Source: Undibacterium paludis
GTDB lineage: Bacteria; Pseudomonadota; Gammaproteobacteria; Burkholderiales; Burkholderiaceae_D
Direction of reading: 5' to 3'
Length of the DNA: 64,000 nucleotides
Assembly (NCBI RefSeq): GCF_022568815.1
Contig: NZ_JAKZHX010000001.1
Span: forward strand, 620,001-684,000
Shown here one piece after another: positions 17,330 to 26,476 of the stretch. Under the pieces are notes generated by a model. That model searched no databases and was not told the DNA's origin. It saw only the letters and a program-made list of their open reading frames with translations. Both the position numbers and the translations under genes were made by a program. Numbering within the stretch: position 1 is the first letter of the stretch; each line of letters opens with the position of its first letter.

Positions 17330-17737
17330 GGCCCAATAGCGATTCGAGCTAGCTACAAACTAGCGCCTGACGAATCGCCTTATCACTTAGAGTACCGCTG
17401 GTACCAAAATCGTCTGTGGACCAACGTAAAATGTTACCGGGGCGAGGTGCATTTGGACAGAGGTACTAAAAAGCCCTTATTGTTCGCTAAATATGGCCAG
17501 ATCCTAGATCTCAGAGGTGATTGGCGTTTGGAAAGCTCCGAGTTTGGATTCTTCATGCCTAATGTGGTCAATTCAAAGGATCAAATTGTTGATTTCTTGA
17601 ATGATTGGGTTAAACATGAGCTGATCATCGATGGTTGCGGCATTCAAGCACGTCGAATGGTCTTACCGTCAAGTGTAATCAGCATCAAAACTTTCCCCCA
17701 CCTACCCAAGATTTTAGCCAGGACGCCTGCAACTTAA
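17330..17737 (+). pseudogene. 5'-damaged hypothetical gene
   Basis: The frame is open from 17330 to the stop at 17737 (135 codons) and looks like protein well before its only usable start, a GTG at 17447 (upstream segment YHLEYRWYQNRLWTNVKC). An upstream continuation in another frame (VSFHDGEIELKVTDVRTDE, about 17262-17335) suggests that the true 5' end has been shifted out of frame. The product from the GTG would be 96 residues, soluble and unrecognised. A terminator follows 14 bp after the stop, so it was once the last gene of a transcript. Confidence 0.45.
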
Positions 17738-17750
17738 GTAAGGACACAAT

Positions 17751-17782
17751 AGAAAAAGCCACCTAGCAGGTAGCTTTTTTAA
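17751..17782. terminator. bidirectional terminator
   Basis: An 11-bp stem with one mismatch (arms AAAAAGC/GCTTTTT plus ACCT/AGGT around an AGC loop) is flanked by A and T runs on both sides. It lies between two convergent genes (17737 plus, 17794 minus), so it can serve both. Confidence 0.75.
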
Positions 17783-17793
17783 TCGGTAGAAAA

Positions 17794-19266
17794 TTAGTGC
17801 ACCTGTTGACTGAATCGCGGGTGCGCCGGCCTTTCTATGGATCCGGTACAATAGTCGCTGCAGAAGTCTACTAGCCGTTCCACATGAGAAACCGCAAAAT
17901 TGGGCAGGACGATATCATCAGTGCGTCCGTTGTCTCCGACAACGATACAAAGTGCCTGCTGTGCATCAAACTGGATCTCTGCCTTGTTGAGCTGAGTATA
18001 GTGGCTGCGTATCAATACTCCGGCGCCATTGAATTGTTCTGCGAATAGCATGGGATGGGAATAGCCTCTCCGCCGAATTGAAAATACCCAATCCCCAAGT
18101 TCCATATTCTCGTCAGTGGATATTCCTAAACGACTATTCGAGCCAGAAAGTTTGGTTTGGTCACTGGCATCAAGTTGCAATACTTGCGATAGCCTAGCAG
18201 CTGTTTCGACCGGGTTAGCCAACACGAAACTTGCAACACTGTCGTAGCCAGGATCAGGATAAACTTCCATTGCCGGTGCAACTGAACATGCATCCTCCAG
18301 CCAGTCATGTCGGTCAATCTGTTGGTCGGAATGAAAGTGAGCGTGGATGTATGGACAGCCACCGTCCAAGGTCTTGCCGCTGTACTGTACTGCACCGATT
18401 GCTTCGCCAGACCAAGAATCAAGTGTAGCCGCAAAGCTCCAAATCCCTTCTCCAGCCGTGCGATAGAATCGATACTTTAGCTTGTCTGTATCAGACCTGC
18501 TCTCCACCGTACTTAGCATAACAGGCAAAGTCCGGCATATTCCCTCGTCTTCCCCGGATACCAGATGTGCCCAATTCTTCGCTCCAAGGCTTGAGGCTAA
18601 GAGCTCTTGAACCTGGTGTTGCTTCAGATTAACGTCGAATAGTTCCTTCAGCCTATTTCGTAAGCCGCTGGCAAGGTTTGCGGCTGTTTTGATGAGCGTA
18701 ATACCATTATTATCACTATCGCGATCTCTGGCACGGCCTGAAATCGATGACAGCCCTGGCAAGCTTGCCAACCGCTTGCATGCGCGATCGTCCGGCCCAA
18801 ACGCTAGGATACCCTTGAGCGCTTTTTCCACTCGGTGTCTGTTGTGAGCAGAGTATGGCTCGAACGGAACTGGTTGGATCCTTAGCACCAAGGAGCCTTT
18901 GCACCGAAACTCAATTTCCATATTCTGAACCAACACTTCGTCAGGGAAAATACGAGCAGTATCCATCTCGCTCAGCGCACTAGATAGTGCATCCCGCTGT
19001 GACCTCGCCACCGACACCAGATCGTTCCGCTCGATAATAGAACCAGCAGCCGGGCCAAGCCAAATAAGGTGCCACGAATGCGGTTCACATCCCAAAAGCT
19101 GCTGAGCATAGTCGAAATCGCATTGCTCAAAGTCTGTCACAACATAATCAAGCACGTCATCGAAGTTCAGTTCGTACCCAAAAGCGTTGAGATGATCGGT
19201 TAGTCGCTGCGCAAACGTCGAATGCGAGTCAGTTGAAGCAAGGTAATGTATCAAAGAAGCAGTCAT
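17794..19266 (-). CDS. hypothetical protein with glyoxalase-associated helical segment
   Basis: 490-residue soluble protein of unknown function. A central segment (about 205-240, RNRLKELFDVNLKQHQVQE then LLASSLGAKNWAHL) matches the short helical motif seen at the end of some 'glyoxalase superfamily' hypothetical proteins, where it follows a K..L...G....H.ALE.VA...G..NW pattern. The rest is unassigned. The start is taken at the ATG at 19266, with GGAG seven bases upstream, eight codons inside the longest frame. That ATG overlaps the TGA of an upstream fragment (TGATG), a sign of past translational coupling. It ends beside the bidirectional terminator. Confidence 0.65.
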   Translation of the reverse strand: MTASLIHYLASTDSHSTFAQRLTDHLNAFGYELNFDDVLDYVVTDFEQCDFDYAQQLLGCEPHSWHLIWLGPAAGSIIERNDLVSVARSQRDALSSALSEMDTARIFPDEVLVQNMEIEFRCKGSLVLRIQPVPFEPYSAHNRHRVEKALKGILAFGPDDRACKRLASLPGLSSISGRARDRDSDNNGITLIKTAANLASGLRNRLKELFDVNLKQHQVQELLASSLGAKNWAHLVSGEDEGICRTLPVMLSTVESRSDTDKLKYRFYRTAGEGIWSFAATLDSWSGEAIGAVQYSGKTLDGGCPYIHAHFHSDQQIDRHDWLEDACSVAPAMEVYPDPGYDSVASFVLANPVETAARLSQVLQLDASDQTKLSGSNSRLGISTDENMELGDWVFSIRRRGYSHPMLFAEQFNGAGVLIRSHYTQLNKAEIQFDAQQALCIVVGDNGRTDDIVLPNFAVSHVERLVDFCSDYCTGSIERPAHPRFSQQVH

Positions 19267-19425
19267 CAATATCTCCAAAATGGACAGCATGCATCGGTGT
19301 GCGCATTGCCGACATCGTGTCCTGGATTATCGATGTGGTAGGGAGTGATATGGTCCTGATTTACCGTAATGCCTGAACATTCGCGCACGGAAGGTATCGG
19401 ACAACCCGAGAGGAATGCTAAACCA
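19264..19425 (-). pseudogene. 3' fragment of an HNH-like or zinc-binding gene
   Basis: On the minus strand a frame without start reads ...ECSGITVNQDHITPYHIDN, then a Cys-Cys-Pro-Phe-Trp end (DACCPFWRY) and TGA. The spacing of Cys, DH, H and CC resembles an HNH/zinc-ribbon tail, but only about 50 residues survive. Its stop overlaps the start of the 490-residue gene. It is read here as the remnant of a gene that once preceded that gene in an operon. Confidence 0.35.
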
Positions 19426-19611
19426 AAAAAATCAAAGGCGCAAGGGAGCTATAAAGATAGGACTGGTAAGGGGCACGCACTTCCCGCAGGGGGATGCTCC
19501 TCTTCTCGGGAGAAACTGAATGAGTTGCAGTCTCGAAACAATAACGAAAGTCGGCTGTTTATGCTGTGGAAAACGTGCCGCAACAATCGTGTACGAGGAT
19601 AAGTTCCCCCA

Positions 19612-20784
19612 TTATTTGGAGTCCATTTCAAAAAGCGTATTTATCGTTCTGAGCGAGTCATAAATTTTTTCGAAAAGACTATCGTAAATTACTTCGTGAG
19701 ACGTATTCGATACGTCAACGGAAAGCCTTTCGTTTATTGACTTAGTTTTTGTCATTACTGTTTCTTGAGACTGCAAGTGACAAACATTTATTCTGTAGTC
19801 ATAAAGCACAAAGAACGGCGACATTATCGTTCGCGCCGCAGATGTGTCTGATAAATTTTCAATGACTTTTTCCAGCAACTTCAGTCCGCGCGCGTTCTGA
19901 ATAATGTTGATTTCACGGGAAATCAGAAAATCTTTTAGAAAATTTTCATTTAGTGATTCAATAAAAATTCGATTGAGTGATTCGACCACTGGCGCGACAT
20001 GTCGATCCTCCCAAAAAATCGGCTTCTGCAATCCTGCAATAGTTAATCCAATTTCATTGGGCAACTTATAAAGACTGACTCCATAAAGGTCCTTTACTTT
20101 GTCGGAAATTTCCCCCCTTAGATTTAAGCATTTATTTTCGATGGCGCCCTCTGACCATTGATTTTCAATTTGCGCATCGAAAAAGTCAGAATGAATATCA
20201 AATGCAGAAGTGATGTTTTCCGAAAGCAAATACTGTTGCTCCTTAACTGGGAGTTTATCAATATCTCCAAGCCACATAATTACTTGCTTTTTAGCGTTGA
20301 CGCCAAATGATATCTGCCATTCGTCGCCTTGTGAGATGCTGCCATAGGTTCCCGAAAATATATCGATTGTGTATTTTGGATTTTGAGTGTACTTGTTTAA
20401 AACTTCATTGTTGAAATATACGGGAGCGAGAAACCCATCATGACTGAATTCGCTGCCCAGCCCGGGTATAGAAAGATATTCAATGTTGGAGTATTCAAAT
20501 TGTACGGAAGGGCAAAGGCTATCAAATCGCGCTTTTTGTATATGAGATGGCGGCGTAACGCCCTCAATAGAAGATAGTCTCTTCTTTTTGGCTATTTCAA
20601 CAAGCTTTTGTAGCGCGACATCAGTAAATGGAGTTCTGTACAGTTTATTGTTGCGGTTATCACGTAAAAATGGCATCCCCTTCGTTTTGACAACAACTCC
20701 ATTTAAGTTATCTTCCACCTCATCAAATGTTAATTCCAATTTTTGGCCATCGTCAGTTTTATAAGAGTCAATTCGTTCTATCAT
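19612..20784 (-). CDS. hypothetical protein with C-terminal HEPN-like Rx4H motif
   Basis: 390-residue soluble protein. The C-terminal ~90 residues are helical and contain YRINVCH (R331-x4-H336), the RNase signature of HEPN domains, followed by a long C-terminal helix. The central part (VYFNNEVLNKYTQNPKYTI, then VIMWLGDIDKLPVKEQQY) matches a widespread but unnamed hypothetical family in which the segment before LGDL..LP..EQ is conserved. Many HEPN proteins are abortive-infection RNases, and the island setting supports that, but no activity is shown. The ATG at 20784 is preferred to the TTG six codons upstream. Codon use is A+T-rich. Confidence 0.6.
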   Translation of the reverse strand: MIERIDSYKTDDGQKLELTFDEVEDNLNGVVVKTKGMPFLRDNRNNKLYRTPFTDVALQKLVEIAKKKRLSSIEGVTPPSHIQKARFDSLCPSVQFEYSNIEYLSIPGLGSEFSHDGFLAPVYFNNEVLNKYTQNPKYTIDIFSGTYGSISQGDEWQISFGVNAKKQVIMWLGDIDKLPVKEQQYLLSENITSAFDIHSDFFDAQIENQWSEGAIENKCLNLRGEISDKVKDLYGVSLYKLPNEIGLTIAGLQKPIFWEDRHVAPVVESLNRIFIESLNENFLKDFLISREINIIQNARGLKLLEKVIENLSDTSAARTIMSPFFVLYDYRINVCHLQSQETVMTKTKSINERLSVDVSNTSHEVIYDSLFEKIYDSLRTINTLFEMDSK

Positions 20785-20996
20785 GCTTTGTAATCCGTTC
20801 AATAGGCTGTTGCAGAGGGGGCTTGCCGCTCAGTGACTTTGCATGGAGCTCGACACGATTACTTTACAGTCAATTCTCGCACCCAGCAAGAATTGGAGGC
20901 GGCAAAGGCTGCTGCCTACTCCTGCCGCATTGGGGTTCATGCTTTTAACTCGCAAAAGGCCATCGGCGGGCATCCAGAGGATGCGATTGAAGCGTA

Positions 20997-21169
20997 AGGG
21001 AAGCCGCTTTTATTTGAACACCAAGCGGCGGATAAACTACGCTGGAGAGCAGATAGATTATCTTGCCTGTGACAGCCTCCAGGCACACATTACTAAACTC
21101 TACAAGGATGCGGGCATCAAACAAGGCTCAAGCCACTGTGGTCGGCGCACCATTGCCTATAAATAACCG
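20997..21169 (+). pseudogene. tyrosine recombinase (integrase) remnant
   Basis: The 3' part of an open frame at 20843-21169 reads [18 protein letters not shown] followed by [10 protein letters not shown], matching the segment around the second catalytic Arg box (HxxR) of phage-type tyrosine recombinases. The frame stops at 21167 (TAA), before the final tyrosine, and the N-terminal catalytic half is missing, so it cannot be active. The stretch 20843-20996 is open in two frames and cannot be assigned. It is 185 bp from the comM breakpoint, as expected of an integrase at an island edge. Confidence 0.6.
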
Positions 21170-21354
21170 CTGACACATCACATCGCGCTGTTCGTCTAGG
21201 AATACCGGATCCGATTCAAGGACAATTCCGTAGCTAAATTTTCGTTCAAATGCGCAATAGATCGAGATTGGGTCAGTTGACAGCTATTCTTGTGTCAAAA
21301 ACAATCATTTGCATTTATCAATGTTCTATTCGCAAATAGCAATGTTCGTCACAC

Positions 21355-22653
21355 AAGGAATCAGGCCGTTTTGATTTGCCCATTGCCCTTGGCATACTGG
21401 CCGCCTCTGGCCAGATACCCGGCGACGCGCTGGAACAATATGAATTTGCCGGTGAACTGTCCCTGTCAGGTGAATTGCGCCCCATACGCGGTGCGCTGGC
21501 CATGACATTTGCCATCTGCAAGAGCCAGCAGCATACCCGGCAAGAACCTGCCTTCATCCTGCCGCGCGCCAATGCCGATGAAGCCGCCCTGGTCAGTGAT
21601 GCAGCGATCTACCCTGCTGATTCCTTGCTGCAGGTATGCGCCCACTTCGCCGGATTTGACAAAGACCAGAAGCTGCCACGCCACCGCCCCAGCTCAAACC
21701 GGCAGCGTCCGGCTTATCCGGATTTTGCCGAAGTCAAGGGACAGCTACAGGCCAAGCGTGCACTGGAAGTTGCCGCAGCAGGATCACATTCCATCCTGAT
21801 GATGGGCCCGCCCGGCACAGGAAAATCCATGCTGGCCGCCCGTTTCCCCGGCATCCTGCCCACCATGACAGACCAGGAAGCGCTGGAATCGGCCGCAGTA
21901 CAGTCGCTGACTTCGGGTTTTTCAATTGAGAGATGGAAAGCGCGTCCATACAGAAGCCCTCATCACACTGCTTCGGCAGTCGCATTGGTAGGAGGTGGAG
22001 GAACACCAAGGCCAGGCGAGATATCGCTGGCGCATCGTGGTGTGCTGTTCCTCGACGAACTTCCTGAGTTTGACAGGAAGGTTCTGGAGGTTTTGCGTGA
22101 ACCACTGGAATCGGGTCATATTACGATTTCTCGCGCCGCCCGACAAGCAGATTTCCCGGCACGTTTCCAGCTGGTCGCGGCAATGAATCCCTGTCCGTGT
22201 GGCTACTACGGCCACAGCAACGGTAAATGCCGCTGCACACCTGATCTTATTGCCCGCTATCAGGACAGGATATCCGGCCCCTTGCTTGACCGCATCGATA
22301 TGCAGATACAAGTCGGCGCCCTGCCGCATGCTGATTTGCTCAGGCAGGCAGATGGCGAAGCCAGTGCGTATATCCATGCGCGAGTAGAGGATGCCTTTGC
22401 CTTGCAGCAGCAACGCCAGGGCAAGGCAAACAACCTGTTGTCAACGACAGAGATTGACGTCCATTGCAAACCTGATGACGCTGCGGGTCAGCTCTTGCGC
22501 AATGCCATGAACAAACTCAACTGGTCGGCCCGCGCCTACCACCGTGTATTGAAAGTCGCCCGCACCATTGCCGACCTGGCCGGTGCACAGCAGATTGCAA
22601 CGGCCCATGTGGCAGAGGCAATTCAGTACAGGCGGGCGCTCAGGGACCAGTAA
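21355..22653 (+). pseudogene. comM: comM (YifB, Mg-chelatase-like AAA+ helicase), 5' end missing
   Basis: ComM is a hexameric AAA+ helicase that extends branch migration during natural transformation. The frame matches ComM from the KESGRFDLPIALG segment onward, about residue 85 of the usual ~510. The Walker A MGPPGTGKS, Walker B VLFLDELPEF, the four-Cys zinc-type region (CPCGY...CRC), SGPLLDRIDM and the C-terminal RAYHRVLKVARTIADL are all intact. No start codon fits the family; the first possible is a TTG at 21376. Homology stops sharply at about 21354, where island-type sequence begins, so the gene is split by the insertion. comM is a known island target in other bacteria (AbaR in Acinetobacter). 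Confidence 0.85.
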
Positions 22654-22753
22654 ATTGCTCCAACAAGTATTCAACTGTTGGCGATTTCTAATGCGTTGAC
22701 ACACAGTTGGTAATCAAGATGTGGTGTAGTTTTTTTCGGATCAATCGGAATCC

Positions 22754-23431
22754 CTATTTGCTACCTGACAGTCCTTGGAACACTGATGCAAACTTGTTCA
22801 CGACATAGGGTGCAAATAGCGTAAGGCCTCCAAACAGAAAATGAACCACTTGATCAGAACTGGGAGGCACTTTCCCCGTGTTGCCAAACGAAAACAATAT
22901 AAATACACCAAAGCCTATAAACAGGAACAAAATTGCGATCATGCCCATCAATGCGACTACGCGACTGCTACTCGCCCGCATTTCTGGCACTAGAACCGGT
23001 TTTTCATCTTTGCCGTAAACTGGTTCACGTGTTTTTACACCTTGAGTATCAGTAATTTCCTTAAAAACTGGAAGATCAACCTCTTCAGAAAGCGCGTCCG
23101 CTAAAGACCAGCTTGTCGATTTCAAAGCTCCTCGAACAGCCAGGATAGCCATAAAAGACCCGATTAACACAACTGTTGGAATAAAGTAGAGAAAAAAATC
23201 ATTTGGCCTACAACTGTTTGGTTGACACTCCTTCTGCGAATCAACATTAGACGCCGCTTCCGGTGTTTTTTCTTTCGGGGGCGGAGACTGCGGCACACTC
23301 GCAGACCCATCTGGTTTTAGCACTGATGCCGCTGCATTTTGTGGAGGAGGCGCTGGGGTCTCAGCATACACTGGAGCAAGCAAAGTCACTAGCATAGCCA
23401 TGACCAGGTAGAGTTGGGTAATTAACCGCAT
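22754..23431 (-). CDS. exported/membrane protein of unknown function
   Basis: 225-residue protein. The start is the ATG at 23431 with AGGAG six bases upstream (an in-frame ATG 15 codons further up lacks one). Residues 1-23 form a signal peptide or first membrane helix, followed by a Pro-, Ala- and Ser-rich linker to residue 70. Two more membrane helices lie at about 85-105 and 170-190, with a soluble loop (EEVDLPVFKEITD) between. I do not recognise a family. It is alone, convergent with the comM remnant. Confidence 0.6.
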   Translation of the reverse strand: MRLITQLYLVMAMLVTLLAPVYAETPAPPPQNAAASVLKPDGSASVPQSPPPKEKTPEAASNVDSQKECQPNSCRPNDFFLYFIPTVVLIGSFMAILAVRGALKSTSWSLADALSEEVDLPVFKEITDTQGVKTREPVYGKDEKPVLVPEMRASSSRVVALMGMIAILFLFIGFGVFILFSFGNTGKVPPSSDQVVHFLFGGLTLFAPYVVNKFASVFQGLSGSK

Positions 23432-23799
23432 GGTAACTCCTGATAAGCAAAGGGCATTTATCGTTCTCCTCTTCAACTGAAAGTTGTGAAGATGAGAGAA
23501 GGCATTGATATAAATAAGTTAATTTTGTATTTTTATTAATATAGCATTTAAGTAAAAAATGACAAGATTTTTTTATGCTTCTGAAATTCTATTGATGCTT
23601 AATTCGCTATATGTTAATGAGCAAAGAAAAAATGAAGCGATTGATGCTATGAGCCAATAGCAACGCTTCAACATTGCATTCCCGCAAAATACTGACTAGC
23701 CGCTCTACGTTCAGGGATCAGTAAGTTGATCATCGCTGGCATTGAAATCCCCATCATCATGACCAGATTAGGCTTAATACTGTCCATCAGGAGTTGATC
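23432..23799. other. 368-bp A+T-rich divergent intergenic region
   Basis: Contains the start regions of the divergent genes at 23431 (minus) and 23800 (plus). It is very A+T-rich around 23515-23600, in keeping with promoters. No gene, repeat or RNA was recognised. Confidence 0.4.
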
Positions 23800-24531
23800 A
23801 TGTCGCCACAAGAAGTCCAGGTATTACAAAACTTTCTTGATCAGTTGTGCAAGGTGCAAGGCATCAGCAAGGATGTCCAGGCGCAACAGTTGATCAATGA
23901 GGCTGTGAGCAAGCAGCCTGATGCCAGCTACCTGCTAGTGCAGAGAGCCTTGTTGCTGGAACAGGCTCTGGCGAATGCCAATAATCAGATTGCCAGCTTG
24001 CAGGCGGATGTGCGCAACTTGCAGGCAAGCAAGGTAAATACTGCCGGGTCCGGCTTTCTTGATCCGGCCCATGGTGGCTGGGGCAACAGTGCCAGCAGCC
24101 GCCCGTTGACGGCAAGCGCAGTCAATACGGCCATGCCGCCACCTATCCCTGTGAATGCCACGAATAACTATGCCAGCATGGCGGCACCAATCGCTGCCCC
24201 TGCCTCCGGCTTTTTTGGTGGTGGCGCCGGCAGCGTGCTGGGCACGGTCGCGGCGACAGCAGCCGGTGTTGCTGCCGGGGCGTTTTTGTTCCAGGGCATA
24301 GGGCATTTGCTGGGGCAGCAATCTCATACGCAAATTGCAGACAACTCTGCTGCGCAATTAAACCAGGGTGGCGGTGATTTATTGCCTGGTTACTTTGACC
24401 AGGGCAACACCGCTGCGGCAAATATACCTGTGCCCATTGATACCACAAATACCGTAGATACCGCAGCTCTGGATACATCGTTTACCGATGATGACAGTGT
24501 TTACGATGGCGATGACATGGACCTGGCCTGA
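23800..24531 (+). CDS. DUF2076 family protein
   Basis: 243-residue protein whose first 85 residues (MSPQEVQVLQNFLDQL then a coiled-coil LLVQRALLLEQALANANNQI) are the typical start of the DUF2076/COG3416 family, which is annotated as a periplasmic ligand-binding sensor without experimental proof. The middle is Ala-, Gly- and Ser-rich with a glycine-zipper hydrophobic stretch (about 145-170) and the C-terminus is strongly acidic. CAGGAG stands six bases before the ATG at 23800, so the TTG two codons upstream is not used. Confidence 0.75.
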   Translation: MSPQEVQVLQNFLDQLCKVQGISKDVQAQQLINEAVSKQPDASYLLVQRALLLEQALANANNQIASLQADVRNLQASKVNTAGSGFLDPAHGGWGNSASSRPLTASAVNTAMPPPIPVNATNNYASMAAPIAAPASGFFGGGAGSVLGTVAATAAGVAAGAFLFQGIGHLLGQQSHTQIADNSAAQLNQGGGDLLPGYFDQGNTAAANIPVPIDTTNTVDTAALDTSFTDDDSVYDGDDMDLA

Positions 24532-24771
24532 GCATCTTCCATGAATGAAAACTGATATGTTGTCGGACTGAAACCACGTCCCCCTGTGCGAGCTTGCTTT
24601 GCAGAATAGCAGGCTTGCCACTGTCAAAAATGCCTCCAGCACAGGCATGCTTGCCTTTTTCCGGTCTGTTACAGCGCGTTACGAATTTTTGGGTAAATAT
24701 ACATATACTTCGTATCACGATTTACCGGTTCGCACGTTAAGTGCAGATGTCAACGGAAAAGGCTGAGCGAA

Positions 24772-26457
24772 ATGATGACCCGATTGAACTTGCAACATGC
24801 TCTGGCTGCCAGTTTGCTGGTTTTACTGACCGCCTGTAGCACCACATACCAGCAGCAGGCTGGCGACACCGGCAAACCCCCTGTAGGCAAAACGCTGACG
24901 CAGGCGGCAGTACCACCAGAGCAATTATTGAACCGCCTGAGCTGGGGCAGCAATCCCTCGACATTGCAGGCCATGCAGACCCTAGGCCCGGACCGTTACC
25001 TTGATCAGCAGTTGCGCGGGCGCAATGCCATCCTGCCAGCTGCGATACAGGCACAGATCGATGCGATGACTATTTCGCGCCAGCCCTTCATGGATACCAT
25101 GCGTGATCTGGAGGCACGCCGGGTAGCGTCGGAACAGCAAAAAGGCACAGACGATACCCTGCGCAAGGAATACCAGCAGGAACTGACACGCCTGGCCAGG
25201 GAAGCAGCCAACCGTGCCCTGTTACGCGATATTTATTCGTCCAACCAGTTGCAGGAGCAGATGAGCTGGTTCTGGATGAATCATTTCAATATCCATAGCG
25301 GCAAGCACAATATCCGCGCCATGCTCGGTGATTTTGAAGAGCAGGCGATACGGCCAAATGCCCTTGGCAATTTCCGTGACTTGCTGCGCGCCACGGTCAT
25401 GCATCCGGCCATGCTGCGTTACCTCGACAATGAATACAATGCCGTCAACCGCATCAATGAAAACTATGCGCGTGAACTGATGGAGTTGCACACCATGGGC
25501 GTCAATGGTGGCTACAGCCAGAAAGATGTGCAGGAACTGGCCAGGGTGCTCACTGGTGTCGGTGTCAGCCTAAACAAGGATGCACCACGCATGAAGCCTG
25601 AGCAGGAAAAACTGTATGTCAGGAAGGGAATGTTTGAATTTCAGCCGCAGCGCCATGATTTTGGTGACAAGCAGATACTCGGGCAAACCATCAAGGGCCG
25701 TGGTATTGCCGAGCTGGACGATGTCTTGCTGATGCTGTCCAGGCAACCGGCCACGGCGCGTTATGTGAGTCAGAAGCTTGCACAGTTTTTTGTAGCGGAT
25801 AATCCCTCAAAAGACCTGGTAGAGAAGATGGCGCAACGTTTCCTGCAAACCGATGGCGATATCCCGGCGACCCTGCGCACCATGTTTGACAGTCAGGAAT
25901 TCATCGCCTCGCTGGGCAAGAAATTCAAGGATCCCATGCACTACATGCTGGCCTCGGTACGCCTGGCGTATGACGGCAATACCATCGTCAATACCGGCCC
26001 CATGCTGAACTGGCTCAATATGATGGGCCAGCAACTGAACGGCAGGCAGACACCTGACGGTTATGCCCTTGATGAAAGCGCCTGGGCCAGTTCCGGCCAG
26101 ATGACAGTGCGCTTTGATATTGCCAGGTCACTGGCGAATGGCAACCCTGGCCTGTTCAAAGTCGATACACCGGCAGTACCTGCCCAGGATAAGTCAGCAC
26201 AACCTGCCATGCAGACGGGCATGCAGCCATCAATGATGCAGGCAATGCCGGCGCCTGCTTCCCCACCGGCGGCGCAATCATCGGTGACACAGCCACCTGC
26301 ACCAAAACCGCCGCAACCGGCATTGGCAACATCGAACTATGTAAAAAACTGGAGCAAGCAATTCAGCCCGGCCACGCAGACTGCATTGAGTCAGGCAAGT
26401 ACACCGCAGGAGTGGAATGCCCTTTTCCTCGCCTCGCCTGAAATGATGCGCCGCTAA
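24772..26457 (+). CDS. DUF1800 family lipoprotein
   Basis: 561-residue protein with a lipoprotein signal (LLVLLTAC, Cys about residue 22). The body matches DUF1800: the opening LNRLSWG...P, the WFWMNHFNIHSGKH segment with conserved His and Asn, NEYNAVNRINENYARELMELHTMG, and LAQFFVADNPS. The C-terminal ~90 residues are a Pro/Ala/Gln-rich low-complexity linker plus a short helix. DUF1800 genes are nearly always followed by a DUF1501 gene, as here (19-bp gap). The pair is thought to make secreted or periplasmic proteins; their biochemical role is not established. Confidence 0.85.
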   Translation: MMTRLNLQHALAASLLVLLTACSTTYQQQAGDTGKPPVGKTLTQAAVPPEQLLNRLSWGSNPSTLQAMQTLGPDRYLDQQLRGRNAILPAAIQAQIDAMTISRQPFMDTMRDLEARRVASEQQKGTDDTLRKEYQQELTRLAREAANRALLRDIYSSNQLQEQMSWFWMNHFNIHSGKHNIRAMLGDFEEQAIRPNALGNFRDLLRATVMHPAMLRYLDNEYNAVNRINENYARELMELHTMGVNGGYSQKDVQELARVLTGVGVSLNKDAPRMKPEQEKLYVRKGMFEFQPQRHDFGDKQILGQTIKGRGIAELDDVLLMLSRQPATARYVSQKLAQFFVADNPSKDLVEKMAQRFLQTDGDIPATLRTMFDSQEFIASLGKKFKDPMHYMLASVRLAYDGNTIVNTGPMLNWLNMMGQQLNGRQTPDGYALDESAWASSGQMTVRFDIARSLANGNPGLFKVDTPAVPAQDKSAQPAMQTGMQPSMMQAMPAPASPPAAQSSVTQPPAPKPPQPALATSNYVKNWSKQFSPATQTALSQASTPQEWNALFLASPEMMRR

Positions 26458-26476
26458 TTCTCACGGAGAACCCGAC

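Noticed and set aside
17341..17378. Inverted repeat CGATTCG...CGAATCG with an inner GCTAG/CTAGC, resembling an attC-like fold and sharing AAACTAGCG with the 49-bp repeat
   Set aside because: No attC core bases and it lies inside protein-like sequence of a broken gene; the shared 9 bases are likely chance.
19369..19602. 77-codon plus-strand frame
   Set aside because: Lys/Arg-rich, low-complexity, no ribosome site; overlaps a protein-like fragment on the other strand.
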